From the NCBI GenBank assembly GCA_015522745.1, contig WALQ01000071.1:1-7059 (forward strand): a stretch of 7,059 nucleotides of DNA. The letters run 5' to 3'. This stretch comes from Candidatus Aenigmatarchaeota archaeon (GTDB taxonomy: Archaea; Aenigmatarchaeota; Aenigmatarchaeia; GW2011-AR5; WALA01). Position 1 is the first letter of the stretch, and every line of letters begins with the position of its first letter. Positions 1 through 6,025 of this stretch are shown here, piece by piece. The notes below the pieces were generated by a model. It was not told the origin of the DNA. It saw only the letters and a list, made by a program, of their open reading frames with translations, and searched no databases. The translations under genes and the position numbers were made by a program.

Positions 1-396
1 CTCGGTCCTGCATTAGGACAGCTAAAGGTGAATATAGGCAAGGTTGTTGAAGAAATTAATAAAAAGACAAAGGATTTTTCTGGAATGCAAGTACCCGTCG
101 AAATAGTCGTCGACACGGGTACGAAGGAATTCGAAATTTCCGTTGGGACACCGCCGACATCCTCGTTGATAAAGAAGGAGCTCGGCGCGAAGAAGATGGG
201 ACCGGACCAAAACCTCAACCTCACGTTCGACCAAGTCCTGAAAATCGCAAAGGCGAAGAGCGGAGACCTCTTTGGCGACATGAAGGCGAAGGTGAAGCAA
301 GTTCTTGGAACGTGCGTTTCCGCCGGCGTCAAGGTTGACGGTCGCGACCCAAGGGAAGTCCAGCGCGACATAGACGAAGGAAAGATAAGTGTGTGA
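1..396 (+). CDS. rpl11: Large ribosomal subunit protein uL11 (5' end missing)
   Basis: uL11 binds the GTPase-associated centre of 23S rRNA and, with uL10 and L12, forms the base of the stalk that engages translation factors. The reading frame is open from base 1 and starts inside the conserved N-terminal segment (LGPALGQLKVNIGKVVEEIN), so roughly the first 20-25 residues lie outside the window; the GTG at 28 is internal, not a start. The 131 residues present include the N-terminal domain with its VPV and GTPPTSSLIKKELG segments, the linker, and the C-terminal rRNA-binding domain ending VLGTCVSAGVKVDGRDPREVQ, the archaeal form of the family signature. The stop is TGA at 394-396. Only 52 bases separate it from the next gene, which has its own TATA box. 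Family assignment is very secure. Confidence 0.96.
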   Translation, partial: LGPALGQLKVNIGKVVEEINKKTKDFSGMQVPVEIVVDTGTKEFEISVGTPPTSSLIKKELGAKKMGPDQNLNLTFDQVLKIAKAKSGDLFGDMKAKVKQVLGTCVSAGVKVDGRDPREVQRDIDEGKISV

Positions 397-402
397 GCAC
401 TG

Positions 403-415
403 AAAGGTTTAAATA
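403..415 (+). promoter_or_regulatory. Archaeal promoter (BRE/TATA) for the gene at 449
   Basis: AAAGG (403-407), a BRE-like purine run, is followed directly by the TATA box TTTAAATA (408-415). Archaeal transcription usually starts about 25 bases after the TATA centre, which here gives about 436-440 and a leader of only about 10 bases before the ATG at 449. This excludes the in-frame TTG at 419 as the start codon, because it would lie upstream of the predicted transcript. Confidence 0.7.
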
Positions 416-448
416 CTTTTGCTTCTTTATAACTTTAGGGTAGTTATT

Positions 449-928
449 ATGTTAGGAAAATATGAACTTGCTGTTTTGGGTCTCGACATAATCTTGCTTT
501 TGCTCGTTGCATTCGGAGCTCTGAACTTCATAACGTTCGCCATAATCATAGCCATAATGGCGACAGTCATATTCATACAGAAGGTGGAGCTCACGGACCA
601 GGTCAACGAGCTCAGGGATAAATACGAATCACTGTCAAAGATTTTCTTCAGCCGCATGGATGACATATCAAAGGACCTTGTTGGAATCAAAGTCGAGATT
701 AACAGAAAACTTCTCGAGATAGGAAACAAACTCTCATACAGGTTCACAGAGGAATCTGAGAGTCGTGAATCTTCAACGAGAAACCTAATGTCAAAAATAA
801 TTAACATAGAGAACAGAATAACTGACATTACAAAAGATATAAAGTCAGAACTTGAGGCACAAAAAATACGCATAAAGAGAATTGAATTTGAGCTCGGTCT
901 AACAGAAGATGAGCACATTGGGGAGTAA
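449..928 (+). CDS. Unrecognised membrane-anchored coiled-coil protein
   Basis: I do not recognise this 159-residue protein. Residues about 7-44 are almost wholly hydrophobic and long enough for two short membrane helices as a hairpin (about 7-26 and 28-44), starting right after a short MLGKYE head. Residues about 46-97 and 108-150 are strongly charged with regularly spaced I/L/V, as in an extended coiled coil; a Ser/Glu-rich break (about 100-110) separates the halves. There are no cysteines and no enzyme motif. A membrane-tethered rod on one face of the membrane is the likely architecture; function is unknown. The ATG at 449 was chosen because the predicted transcription start lies just upstream. 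The gene sits between uL11 and uL1 genes, which are adjacent in many archaea, and is bounded by a promoter on each side, so it is probably transcribed on its own or with readthrough from uL11. Confidence 0.8.
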   Translation: MLGKYELAVLGLDIILLLLVAFGALNFITFAIIIAIMATVIFIQKVELTDQVNELRDKYESLSKIFFSRMDDISKDLVGIKVEINRKLLEIGNKLSYRFTEESESRESSTRNLMSKIINIENRITDITKDIKSELEAQKIRIKRIEFELGLTEDEHIGE

Positions 929-939
929 AGGTTTATAAA
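927..939 (+). promoter_or_regulatory. Archaeal promoter (BRE/TATA) of the uL1-uL10-L12 operon
   Basis: AAAGG (927-931) overlaps the stop codon of the upstream gene and is followed by TTTATAAA (932-939), a near-ideal archaeal TATA box. A start about 25 bases downstream falls near 958-963, at the base of the hairpin described at 961-991. The element is nearly the same as the one at 403-415. Confidence 0.8.
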
Positions 940-960
940 TCTTTGTACATAATAAAATAA

Positions 961-991
961 GACCCGGAGACTGCTTCGGCAGGAGGGATTC
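961..991 (+). promoter_or_regulatory. Putative L1-binding autoregulatory hairpin in the uL1 leader, containing the RBS
   Basis: The leader folds as a lower helix CCC (963-965)/GGG (985-987), an asymmetric internal loop GGAGA (966-970)/GA (983-984), an upper helix CTGC (971-974)/GCAG (979-982), and a TTCG tetraloop (975-978) closed by C-G, an exceptionally stable cap. Two short helices around an asymmetric loop with GA on the short strand and GAGA-type purines on the long strand is the motif bound by L1 on 23S rRNA and on methanogen L1 mRNA. From memory, the Methanococcus vannielii site has short strand GAAG-GA-GGC and long strand GCC-GAGAAA-CUUC; here they are GCAG-GA-GGG and CCC-GGAGA-CUGC, with the terminal loop on the other helix. 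The short strand AGGAGGG (981-987) is also the uL1 Shine-Dalgarno, 7 bases before the ATG at 995, so L1 binding would hide it. The structure is visible; the function is inferred. Confidence 0.72.
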
Positions 992-994
992 AAG

Positions 995-1606
995 ATGGAC
1001 ATAAAATCTGCTATCAAAGAGCTTAGGAATTCTAAGAAACGTAAGTTTAGCCAGACTTTTGATTTAATAATTAATCTCAAAAATATAGATCTCAAAAGGC
1101 CGGAGAATAGAATAACAAAGCAAATCGTCCTCCCACACGGAAAAGGCAAGGAAGTTAAAATTGGTGTATTTTCTGACAATTTAAGTGGCGGCAACATCAT
1201 CACGACAGATGATTTAAAAAAACTCGCCAAGAGCAAAAAGGATGCAAAGAAACTCGTCCGCGATTATGACTTTTTCGTTGCAGAAGCGCCTATGATGCTC
1301 ACGGTTGGTAAAGTTCTCGGGCGTTACTTGGGGCCGCTTGGTAAAATGCCAAAGCCGTTCCCGCCGGGAGCGAAGATCGAAAAGATACTCGAAGATTTAA
1401 AGAAGACCGTTCAGGTAAAGATCAAAGACAGTCCAAATATTCAATGTCCAGTTGGATTCGAAAGCATGAAAGACGAAGAGATAGAAAATAACATAAAGAA
1501 TCTGTTCGATCAAGTTGTGGCGTTCCTTCCAAAAAAGAGAGCTCAAGTAAAGGACGTGAGGTTGAAGCTCACGATGTCAAAGCCGATAAAAATTGAGATA
1601 AAGTGA
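995..1606 (+). CDS. rpl1: Large ribosomal subunit protein uL1
   Basis: uL1 forms the mobile L1 stalk near the E site and helps release deacylated tRNA; in bacteria and several archaea it also represses its own operon by binding mRNA. The 203-residue protein has the archaeal N-terminal rRNA-binding stretch (KFSQTFDLIINLKNIDLKRPENRI region, about 18-40), the central domain, the family signature GRYLGPLGKMPKP (about 109-121), and a C-terminal strand ending TMSKPIKIEIK that returns to domain I. Length is near the archaeal norm (about 210-220). The ATG at 995 follows a strong AGGAGGG (981-987) at good spacing. The gene is first in an operon with uL10, whose start is at or just after this stop codon. 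The leader carries a likely L1-binding hairpin, implying autogenous control. Confidence 0.97.
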   Translation: MDIKSAIKELRNSKKRKFSQTFDLIINLKNIDLKRPENRITKQIVLPHGKGKEVKIGVFSDNLSGGNIITTDDLKKLAKSKKDAKKLVRDYDFFVAEAPMMLTVGKVLGRYLGPLGKMPKPFPPGAKIEKILEDLKKTVQVKIKDSPNIQCPVGFESMKDEEIENNIKNLFDQVVAFLPKKRAQVKDVRLKLTMSKPIKIEIK

Positions 1607-1607
1607 T
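1602..1607 (+). promoter_or_regulatory. Ribosome binding site deciding the uL10 start
   Basis: AGTGAT matches the GGTGAT end of the archaeal Shine-Dalgarno and lies 4 bases before ATG 1612, the same geometry as the GGTGAT sites of the minus-strand genes in this window. It overlaps the uL1 stop codon (TGA 1604-1606), so terminating ribosomes would reinitiate locally. It argues for ATG 1612 over the overlapping GTG at 1603, which has no convincing site of its own. Confidence 0.55.
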
Positions 1608-1611
1608 ACGC

Positions 1612-2445
1612 ATGTTCAGGAAACAAAAAGAAGAAGAAGTTGAGAGGATAAAAAACCTCGTGGAGAAGTACCCGATAATAGGCATAGTTGACATAAATAA
1701 ACTTCCTTCATACCCAATGCAGAAAATAAAAGATGGTTTGCGCAGCAAGGCAATCATAAAGGTTGCGAAGAAGACTCTCATGAGGCTTGCACTTGAAAAG
1801 TCGTCGAAAGACCTCAAAGCGCTTTTGGAAAAAGATGCAATACAACCAGCATTAATATTTACTGAAATGAATCCGTTCAAGCTCGTGAAGTACTTGAACA
1901 AAAACAAATCCTCCGCTCCGGCAAAGGCGGGGGACATAGCGCAGAACGACATAACCGTCAGCGCTGGTGTAACTGAGTTCCCGCCAGGACCGGCGATATC
2001 CGCATTCAAGAAAGTCGGACTCAAGACGAGTGTTGAAGGTGGAAAGATAAAAATCGTCGAAGACAAAGTTGTGTGCAAGGCGGGAGAGCGCATAACAGAA
2101 GACCTTGCGCAAATATTTTCAATGCTCAAAATGGAGCCGATGAAAATCGGCCTTAACGTAGTCGCAATATGGGAAAATGGAATCGTGTACGACAGGCCTG
2201 TGCTCGAGATAAACGAAGAGGGATACATGAACAAGCTCGTAACGGCAGCGACAAACGCGTTCAACTTGTCTGTTGAAATCGCGTATCCAACGAAAGACAA
2301 CATAGAGACGCTCGTGCTGAAAGCGTTTGTGAACGCACGCGGCCTCGCCATCGAAGCGGCGCTCCCAGAAAAGGATGTCATAGAGGACATTTTGGCAAAG
2401 GCAGCTGCGCAGGCAAAAGCTTTAAAGGATACTACTGAAAAATAA
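1612..2445 (+). CDS. rplP0: Large ribosomal subunit protein uL10 (P0-like), short form without acidic tail
   Basis: uL10 anchors the ribosomal stalk: its N-terminal domain binds 23S rRNA beside uL11 and its C-terminal helical spine carries L12 dimers. The 277 residues (280 if GTG 1603 is used) show the rRNA-binding domain including ALIFTEMNPFKL, then the archaeal/eukaryotic P0 insertion domain (AGDIAQNDITVSAG, FPPGPAISAFKKVG, GGKIKIVEDKVV), then the start of the spine (NLSVEIAYPTKDNIETLVLKAF and EKDVIEDILAKAAAQAKAL). It ends with LKDTTEK. Relatives such as those of Methanocaldococcus or Pyrococcus are about 340 residues and continue through another helix and an acidic tail to GLGALFG/GLSALFG; all of that is absent. 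Only 15 bases separate the stop from the L12 ATG, so no shifted frame could hide a tail. It is the second gene of the uL1-uL10-L12 operon. Confidence 0.95.
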   Translation: MFRKQKEEEVERIKNLVEKYPIIGIVDINKLPSYPMQKIKDGLRSKAIIKVAKKTLMRLALEKSSKDLKALLEKDAIQPALIFTEMNPFKLVKYLNKNKSSAPAKAGDIAQNDITVSAGVTEFPPGPAISAFKKVGLKTSVEGGKIKIVEDKVVCKAGERITEDLAQIFSMLKMEPMKIGLNVVAIWENGIVYDRPVLEINEEGYMNKLVTAATNAFNLSVEIAYPTKDNIETLVLKAFVNARGLAIEAALPEKDVIEDILAKAAAQAKALKDTTEK

Positions 2446-2449
2446 ATGT

Positions 2450-2455
2450 GAGGTG
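2450..2455 (+). promoter_or_regulatory. Ribosome binding site of L12
   Basis: GAGGTG lies 5 bases before ATG 2461 in the 15-base gap after the uL10 stop. It is a strong archaeal site, fitting the need for several L12 copies per ribosome. Confidence 0.7.
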
Positions 2456-2460
2456 TTGAA

Positions 2461-2763
2461 ATGGAGTATATATATGCGGCATTGTTATTGCATTCGGCAA
2501 AAAAGGAGATTAACGAAGAGAACGTGAAGAAAGTTTTGGAAGCAGCAGGCGTCCAGGCTGATGACGCAAGAATCAAGGCACTTGTGGCAGCTTTGGACGG
2601 AGTCAACATTGACGAAGCGGTAAGCAAGGCGGCCATGCCTGTGGCAGCGGCAGCACCTGCAGCAGCGGCGCCAGCAGCAGAGGAAAAGAAGGAAGAGAAG
2701 AAAGAAGACGAATCAAAGAAAGCTGAAGAGGCCGCAGCAGGTTTGGGAGCTCTCTTCGGTTAA
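2461..2763 (+). CDS. rpl12: Ribosomal stalk protein L12 (archaeal P1 type)
   Basis: Archaeal L12 forms dimers that sit on the uL10 spine and recruit translation GTPases through their C-terminal tails. The 100-residue protein has the complete family layout: an N-terminal helical dimerisation/uL10-binding domain (about 1-57, beginning MEYIYAALLLHSAKKEI), an Ala/Pro hinge (about 59-73), a mixed Glu/Lys segment (about 74-90), and the GTPase-binding end GLGALFG (94-100). It is unrelated to bacterial bL12. It is the last gene of the uL1-uL10-L12 operon and is followed at once by T-runs. Because uL10 here has no GLGALFG tail, this protein is the only source of that motif encoded in the window. Confidence 0.96.
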   Translation: MEYIYAALLLHSAKKEINEENVKKVLEAAGVQADDARIKALVAALDGVNIDEAVSKAAMPVAAAAPAAAAPAAEEKKEEKKEDESKKAEEAAAGLGALFG

Positions 2764-2765
2764 AC

Positions 2766-2798
2766 TTTTTAATTTTATTTTTTCTGTTTCTACTTTTT
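2766..2798 (+). terminator. Oligo-T terminator after L12
   Basis: Beginning two bases after the L12 stop codon, the plus strand has T runs of 5 (2766-2770), 4 (2773-2776), 6 (2778-2783) and 5 (2794-2798) without a hairpin. Archaeal RNA polymerase terminates on such U-tracts. The alaS TATA box follows immediately, which supports a transcription-unit boundary here. Confidence 0.6.
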
Positions 2799-2799
2799 C

Positions 2800-2811
2800 A
2801 GAAATTTAAAC
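2800..2811 (+). promoter_or_regulatory. alaS: TATA-box promoter of alaS, predicting a leaderless mRNA
   Basis: AGAAATTTAAAC contains a TATA element (TTTAAA, 2805-2810) with a purine-rich upstream part. A start about 25 bases after its centre falls at about 2830-2834, on the ATG at 2833. No Shine-Dalgarno lies upstream (the preceding bases are TTAATTCTTATTTC), so the alaS mRNA is probably leaderless. Confidence 0.55.
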
Positions 2812-2832
2812 ATTTGCTTTAATTCTTATTTC

Positions 2833-5514
2833 ATGAATGATAAAGAGATCAAAAAATGGATTCGAGAAAAGGCGGCGCGTGAACCGGAAAAGTTTTACCC
2901 AACGGAAACGCTCAAGAAGATGGGATTCAAGAGGTACACGTGCAAGTTCTGTGGACGCCATTTTTGGTCGACAACTCCGCGCGACTACTGCGACGACCCC
3001 GTGTGCCGTGAAAAGGCAGGGGAGCTCCCCTATGGATTCATAGGGAATCCTCCGACGAGCAAGCGCCTAGGTTACGTGGACGCCTGGAAGGAGGGTTGGG
3101 TGAAAACCTTCAAATCGCTCGGCCACACTCCGATAAAGAGATACCCCGTTGTCGCGAGGTGGCGAGATGATGTTTACTTCGTTCAAGCGTCGATATACGA
3201 TTTTCAGCCGCACGTCGTCTCGGGTGAAGTCGACCCGCCGGCGAACCCGCTGCTCGTTCCACAGTTCTGCTTGAGATTCAACGACGTTGACAACGTGGGC
3301 CTCTCGGGCCGCCACTACACAGGATTCGTTATGGTTGGGGAGCACGCCTTCAACACGCCAAACCGCTATGTCTACTTCAAGAACGAGGGCATAGCGTACA
3401 TACACGAGTTTCTAAAAAACCTCGGGATAGGCGATGACGACATAATATTTCACGAAGACGGATGGGCAGGCGGAGGAAACTTCGGCGTCAGCATAGAATT
3501 CTTCTCAAAGGGGCTTGAGCTCGGCAATCAGGTTTACATGCAGTACGAAATGTCGCCGTCCGGACCGCGCGAGCTTAAAACGAAAGTCATAGACATGGGC
3601 GCGGGTCTGGAAAGGACGCCGTGGATACTCAACGGAACGCCGACGTCGTACGACAACGTCTTCCCGAAAACATTGAAGTACATAATCGACACAGTCGGCT
3701 TCAAGCGCGACAAGGATGTATGGAATGTCTTTCCGCAGTACGCTGCCATACTCAATGCGGATGAAATGAGCATGAAGAGCGCGTGGAAGGAGATATCGGC
3801 CAAGACCGGATACGATGTGGCGTATTTGAAAGACCACGTAAATACGATGAAGAAGATTTACGCCATAGCCGACCACATGAGAACGCTTCTCATCGCAATA
3901 AACGATGGTGCGCTTCCGAGCAACGCGGGAGGCGGGTACAATCTGCGTTACGTTTTGAGGCGCGCGTTCTCAATGGCCGGTGAGCTCGGTATCGATGTGC
4001 ACAAAGTCGTCTCAAAAGAAGTTGAAGATGTGCGCGGCCTCTACGACGTTAGTGACATGGAAAACGTCGTCCACGATGTGATAGACGTTGAACGCGAGCG
4101 GTACAAATCGTCCAAAGAAAAGGCGAGAAAAATCGTGCTCAAGTACGTGAAAAAAAACATGAGTGCAGACGATTTCGTAATGCTTTACGAGTCTTACGGA
4201 ATAAGCCCGGAAAGCGTTGTCGAAGAGGCGAAGAAAGAGGACATATCACTCTCAATACCTGACAACTTCTATTCGAAGCTCAACGAGCGGAAAAAATTCT
4301 CAAAAAAGGAAAGGAAAAAATTCTCCATGGACGTCGGTGACGTTCAAAAGACCATTGACCTCTATCACAGCGACGTCTCCGAGTTTGATGCGAGCGTGGT
4401 AAAAGTCATAGAAGGCTGGGTTGTTCTCGACATGACGGCGTTTTACCCGGAAAGCGGAGGGCAGGAGCACGACACAGGCACAATGAATGGAAAACACGTT
4501 TCAGACGTGAGAAAAGTCAAGGGAGTCGTGCTGCACAAAGTTGATGGAAAGTTCAACGTTGGCGATAAAGTTTATTGCAAAATAAATATGGACCGTAGAA
4601 GGCAGTTGACGATACATCACACAGCCACCCACGTGATAAATGCTGCCGCAAGGTCCGTTCTCGGAAAGCACATTTGGCAGCACGGAGCTCATAAATCCGA
4701 AGACAAGGCACACCTAGACATAACACACTACAAAACGCTCTCGGAGGACGAGGTAAGAAAAATAGAAAACGTAGCCAATGAAATTGTCCAAAGGGGATAT
4801 GACGTGATAACAGAAGAGCTTACGCGCACAGAAGCGGAAAAACGTTACACTGTGCGCATATACCAAGGTGGCGCTGTTCCTGGAAAGGTTTTGCGAATAG
4901 TGTCCATAGACGACATAGACCACGAGGCGTGCGGTGGAACTCACGTGAAGAACACGAAAGAAATTGGGAAAATCATAATACTTAAGACGGAGCGCATACA
5001 AGACGGTATAATAAGAATAGAATTCGTGGCCGGTTCGGCCGCAGAAGCGTACGAAAAGAGAATGAGTAACATAGTTGACGAGCTCACAAAGCTTCTAAAC
5101 TGCTCGCGCGAAGATGTGATCTCAAACGTCGCCAATCTCGTCGAGCGCGCTGAAAAGAAATTTGAAAGCAGGCGCGCCAACAAGCTCGAGTACGTCAAGA
5201 AAACAAGCCAGTTGCTCGAAACCCGCGTGAAAAAAATTAGAGACGTTGAGCTCATAGTCACAAAGTGCGAATATCCCATGGACGTTGCAAAGGAGCTCCA
5301 GAAAGAAAACAGGATTGTCGTCCTATCGGACGGAAATATAATTTTCTCAATTTCAAAGAGCCCTACAGTCGGCGCAGGAGATATAATCAAATCGACGTGC
5401 GAGAAGTTTGGCGGACGTGGAGGAGGACGCCATGAAACAGCGCAAGGACGCGTAGCGTGGTCTGATGAAATTCCAACGTTCGTGGAAGATTTTGTAAGGC
5501 GGTACTATGAGTGA
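2833..5514 (+). CDS. alaS: Alanine--tRNA ligase (archaeal type, with editing and C-Ala domains)
   Basis: AlaRS charges tRNA-Ala with alanine and hydrolyses mischarged Ser/Gly-tRNA-Ala. The 893-residue protein is complete. An N-terminal archaeal-specific segment carries four cysteines (C37, C40, C53, C58), a likely zinc site. The class II catalytic core follows, with motif 2 around LRFNDVDNVG (R148 onward) and motif 3 in DMGAGLERTPW (254-264), then the tRNA-recognition helices. A beta-barrel region (about 500-590) leads to the editing domain, where H596-x3-H600 (HHTATH) and C700-x3-H704 (CGGTH) form the zinc-binding editing site. A helical linker (about 735-810) leads to the C-Ala domain ending in a Gly-rich segment (GRGGGRHETAQG). 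All key elements are intact. The ATG is supported by the TATA position, which implies a leaderless message. A small ORF overlaps the last codons. alaS next to the stalk operon is, from memory, seen in some other Euryarchaeota. Confidence 0.97.
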   Translation: MNDKEIKKWIREKAAREPEKFYPTETLKKMGFKRYTCKFCGRHFWSTTPRDYCDDPVCREKAGELPYGFIGNPPTSKRLGYVDAWKEGWVKTFKSLGHTPIKRYPVVARWRDDVYFVQASIYDFQPHVVSGEVDPPANPLLVPQFCLRFNDVDNVGLSGRHYTGFVMVGEHAFNTPNRYVYFKNEGIAYIHEFLKNLGIGDDDIIFHEDGWAGGGNFGVSIEFFSKGLELGNQVYMQYEMSPSGPRELKTKVIDMGAGLERTPWILNGTPTSYDNVFPKTLKYIIDTVGFKRDKDVWNVFPQYAAILNADEMSMKSAWKEISAKTGYDVAYLKDHVNTMKKIYAIADHMRTLLIAINDGALPSNAGGGYNLRYVLRRAFSMAGELGIDVHKVVSKEVEDVRGLYDVSDMENVVHDVIDVERERYKSSKEKARKIVLKYVKKNMSADDFVMLYESYGISPESVVEEAKKEDISLSIPDNFYSKLNERKKFSKKERKKFSMDVGDVQKTIDLYHSDVSEFDASVVKVIEGWVVLDMTAFYPESGGQEHDTGTMNGKHVSDVRKVKGVVLHKVDGKFNVGDKVYCKINMDRRRQLTIHHTATHVINAAARSVLGKHIWQHGAHKSEDKAHLDITHYKTLSEDEVRKIENVANEIVQRGYDVITEELTRTEAEKRYTVRIYQGGAVPGKVLRIVSIDDIDHEACGGTHVKNTKEIGKIIILKTERIQDGIIRIEFVAGSAAEAYEKRMSNIVDELTKLLNCSREDVISNVANLVERAEKKFESRRANKLEYVKKTSQLLETRVKKIRDVELIVTKCEYPMDVAKELQKENRIVVLSDGNIIFSISKSPTVGAGDIIKSTCEKFGGRGGGRHETAQGRVAWSDEIPTFVEDFVRRYYE

Positions 5515-5605
5515 TAAGGAAATCATGAAAGAGCTTGAAAAAATATTGAAAACAAGCGATGTTGTTGGAAAGGTTAAAAAATTACTGGACACACTCCGGG
5601 AGTAG
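5507..5605 (+). CDS. Small ORF (32 residues) overlapping the end of alaS
   Basis: An ATG within the last codons of alaS (ATGAGTGA, 5507-5514) opens a 32-residue frame ending in TAG at 5603-5605. The product starts MSDKEIMKELEKILKT and ends KVKKLLDTLRE. It is highly charged with regularly spaced I/L/V and could form one or two amphipathic helices; there is no cysteine, membrane segment or known motif. The 8-base overlap would allow translational coupling to alaS. Upstream is only a weak purine-rich stretch (AAGGCGG). Its last 24 bases overlap the 3' end of the convergent minus-strand gene. I do not recognise the peptide; it may be real or a chance frame. Confidence 0.4.
   Translation: MSDKEIMKELEKILKTSDVVGKVKKLLDTLRE
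5576..5581 (-). terminator. Oligo-T terminator of the tRNA-Gln/exported-protein transcript
   Basis: On the minus strand, six T follow directly after the TAA stop of the gene at 5582-6013. This is a plausible archaeal U-tract terminator, although short and lying inside the convergent small ORF. Confidence 0.35.
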
Positions 5606-6013
5606 ATACTTCACTACAAGGTATTTGCACAAATACTCGCTGACTTTCGTTGTATTCTCAATGTCTGTTCCATTGAGATAGTCGCTTCCTAAGTAGCTGT
5701 CAAATTCAATTGTTCTGTTGTTCGACGCTATGTCGCAGAAGATTATCGCACCGGAAGAGTAATTCTCCGCGCCGAGCAAATACTTCCGCGTATTTTCACA
5801 GCACGATGCCGGATGGTAGAACGTTATGACTTCGCGCCTCGTCATGAGTGCTTCATTCATTTCATCGGCGTTCAACTGGTGTGTGTAGTAGGTTTTCAAC
5901 TGAACTGTTTTCTTTTTCTGTGGTATGAAATTTATGCCGAACATCACCATTGACGTCAGAAATATGATAGCTGTGAACCACGCAAACATTTTTTCTTTTG
6001 ATTTTTTCTTCAT
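5582..6013 (-). CDS. Small exported or membrane-anchored protein, Cys-containing, unknown function
   Basis: The 143-residue protein has a Lys-rich N-terminus (MKKKSKEK), one hydrophobic helix (about 9-30) and a soluble remainder, so it is a type II anchored or secreted protein with its C-terminal domain outside the cell. That domain has five cysteines (C71, C72, C93, C129, C141) and four N-x-S/T sequons (N84, N99, N114, N120), consistent with disulfides and archaeal N-glycosylation. The segment EVITFYHPASCC recalls the strand-plus-cysteine of thioredoxin-like folds, but there is no CxxC, so I do not assign a thioredoxin function. GGTGAT (6017-6022) lies three bases before the ATG and fixes the start. 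The gene begins 12 bases after the 3' end of tRNA-Gln, so it probably shares the tRNA promoter. Confidence 0.75.
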   Translation of the reverse strand: MKKKSKEKMFAWFTAIIFLTSMVMFGINFIPQKKKTVQLKTYYTHQLNADEMNEALMTRREVITFYHPASCCENTRKYLLGAENYSSGAIIFCDIASNNRTIEFDSYLGSDYLNGTDIENTTKVSEYLCKYLVVKYLLPECVQ

Positions 6014-6016
6014 AAA

Positions 6017-6022
6017 ATCACC
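6017..6022 (-). promoter_or_regulatory. Ribosome binding site wedged between tRNA-Gln and the exported-protein gene
   Basis: GGTGAT on the minus strand is a strong archaeal Shine-Dalgarno with three T before ATG 6013. It begins four bases after the tRNA discriminator base (6026), so tRNA 3'-end cleavage would leave an mRNA leader of about 12 bases holding only this site. Confidence 0.7.
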
Positions 6023-6025
6023 AAA

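Noticed and set aside
427..1236. Minus-strand open frame of 269 codons opposite the coiled-coil gene and the uL1 start
   Set aside because: It crosses two plus-strand promoters and the L1 leader hairpin and has Ser/Leu-rich antisense composition; the plus-strand genes explain the region.
1603..1611. GTG at 1603 as the start of uL10 (GTGA overlap with uL1)
   Set aside because: It has no upstream ribosome binding site, while AGTGAT at 1602-1607 is well placed for ATG 1612. The difference is only three residues and remains uncertain.
1569..2636. Long minus-strand open frame (355 codons) opposite uL10 and L12
   Set aside because: It is antisense to unmistakable ribosomal genes; its Ser/Ala/Phe-rich product is the mirror of their codon use and has no start signal or recognisable family.
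5985..6010. Plus-strand T-rich stretch as terminator for the alaS transcript
   Set aside because: It is about 400 bases beyond the small ORF and is explained by AAA/AAG lysine codons at the start of the minus-strand gene.
5582..6013. Thioredoxin/disulfide-oxidoreductase assignment for the exported protein
   Set aside because: There is a Cys-Cys pair but no CxxC and no cis-Pro motif I can place; the resemblance is limited to one short strand.
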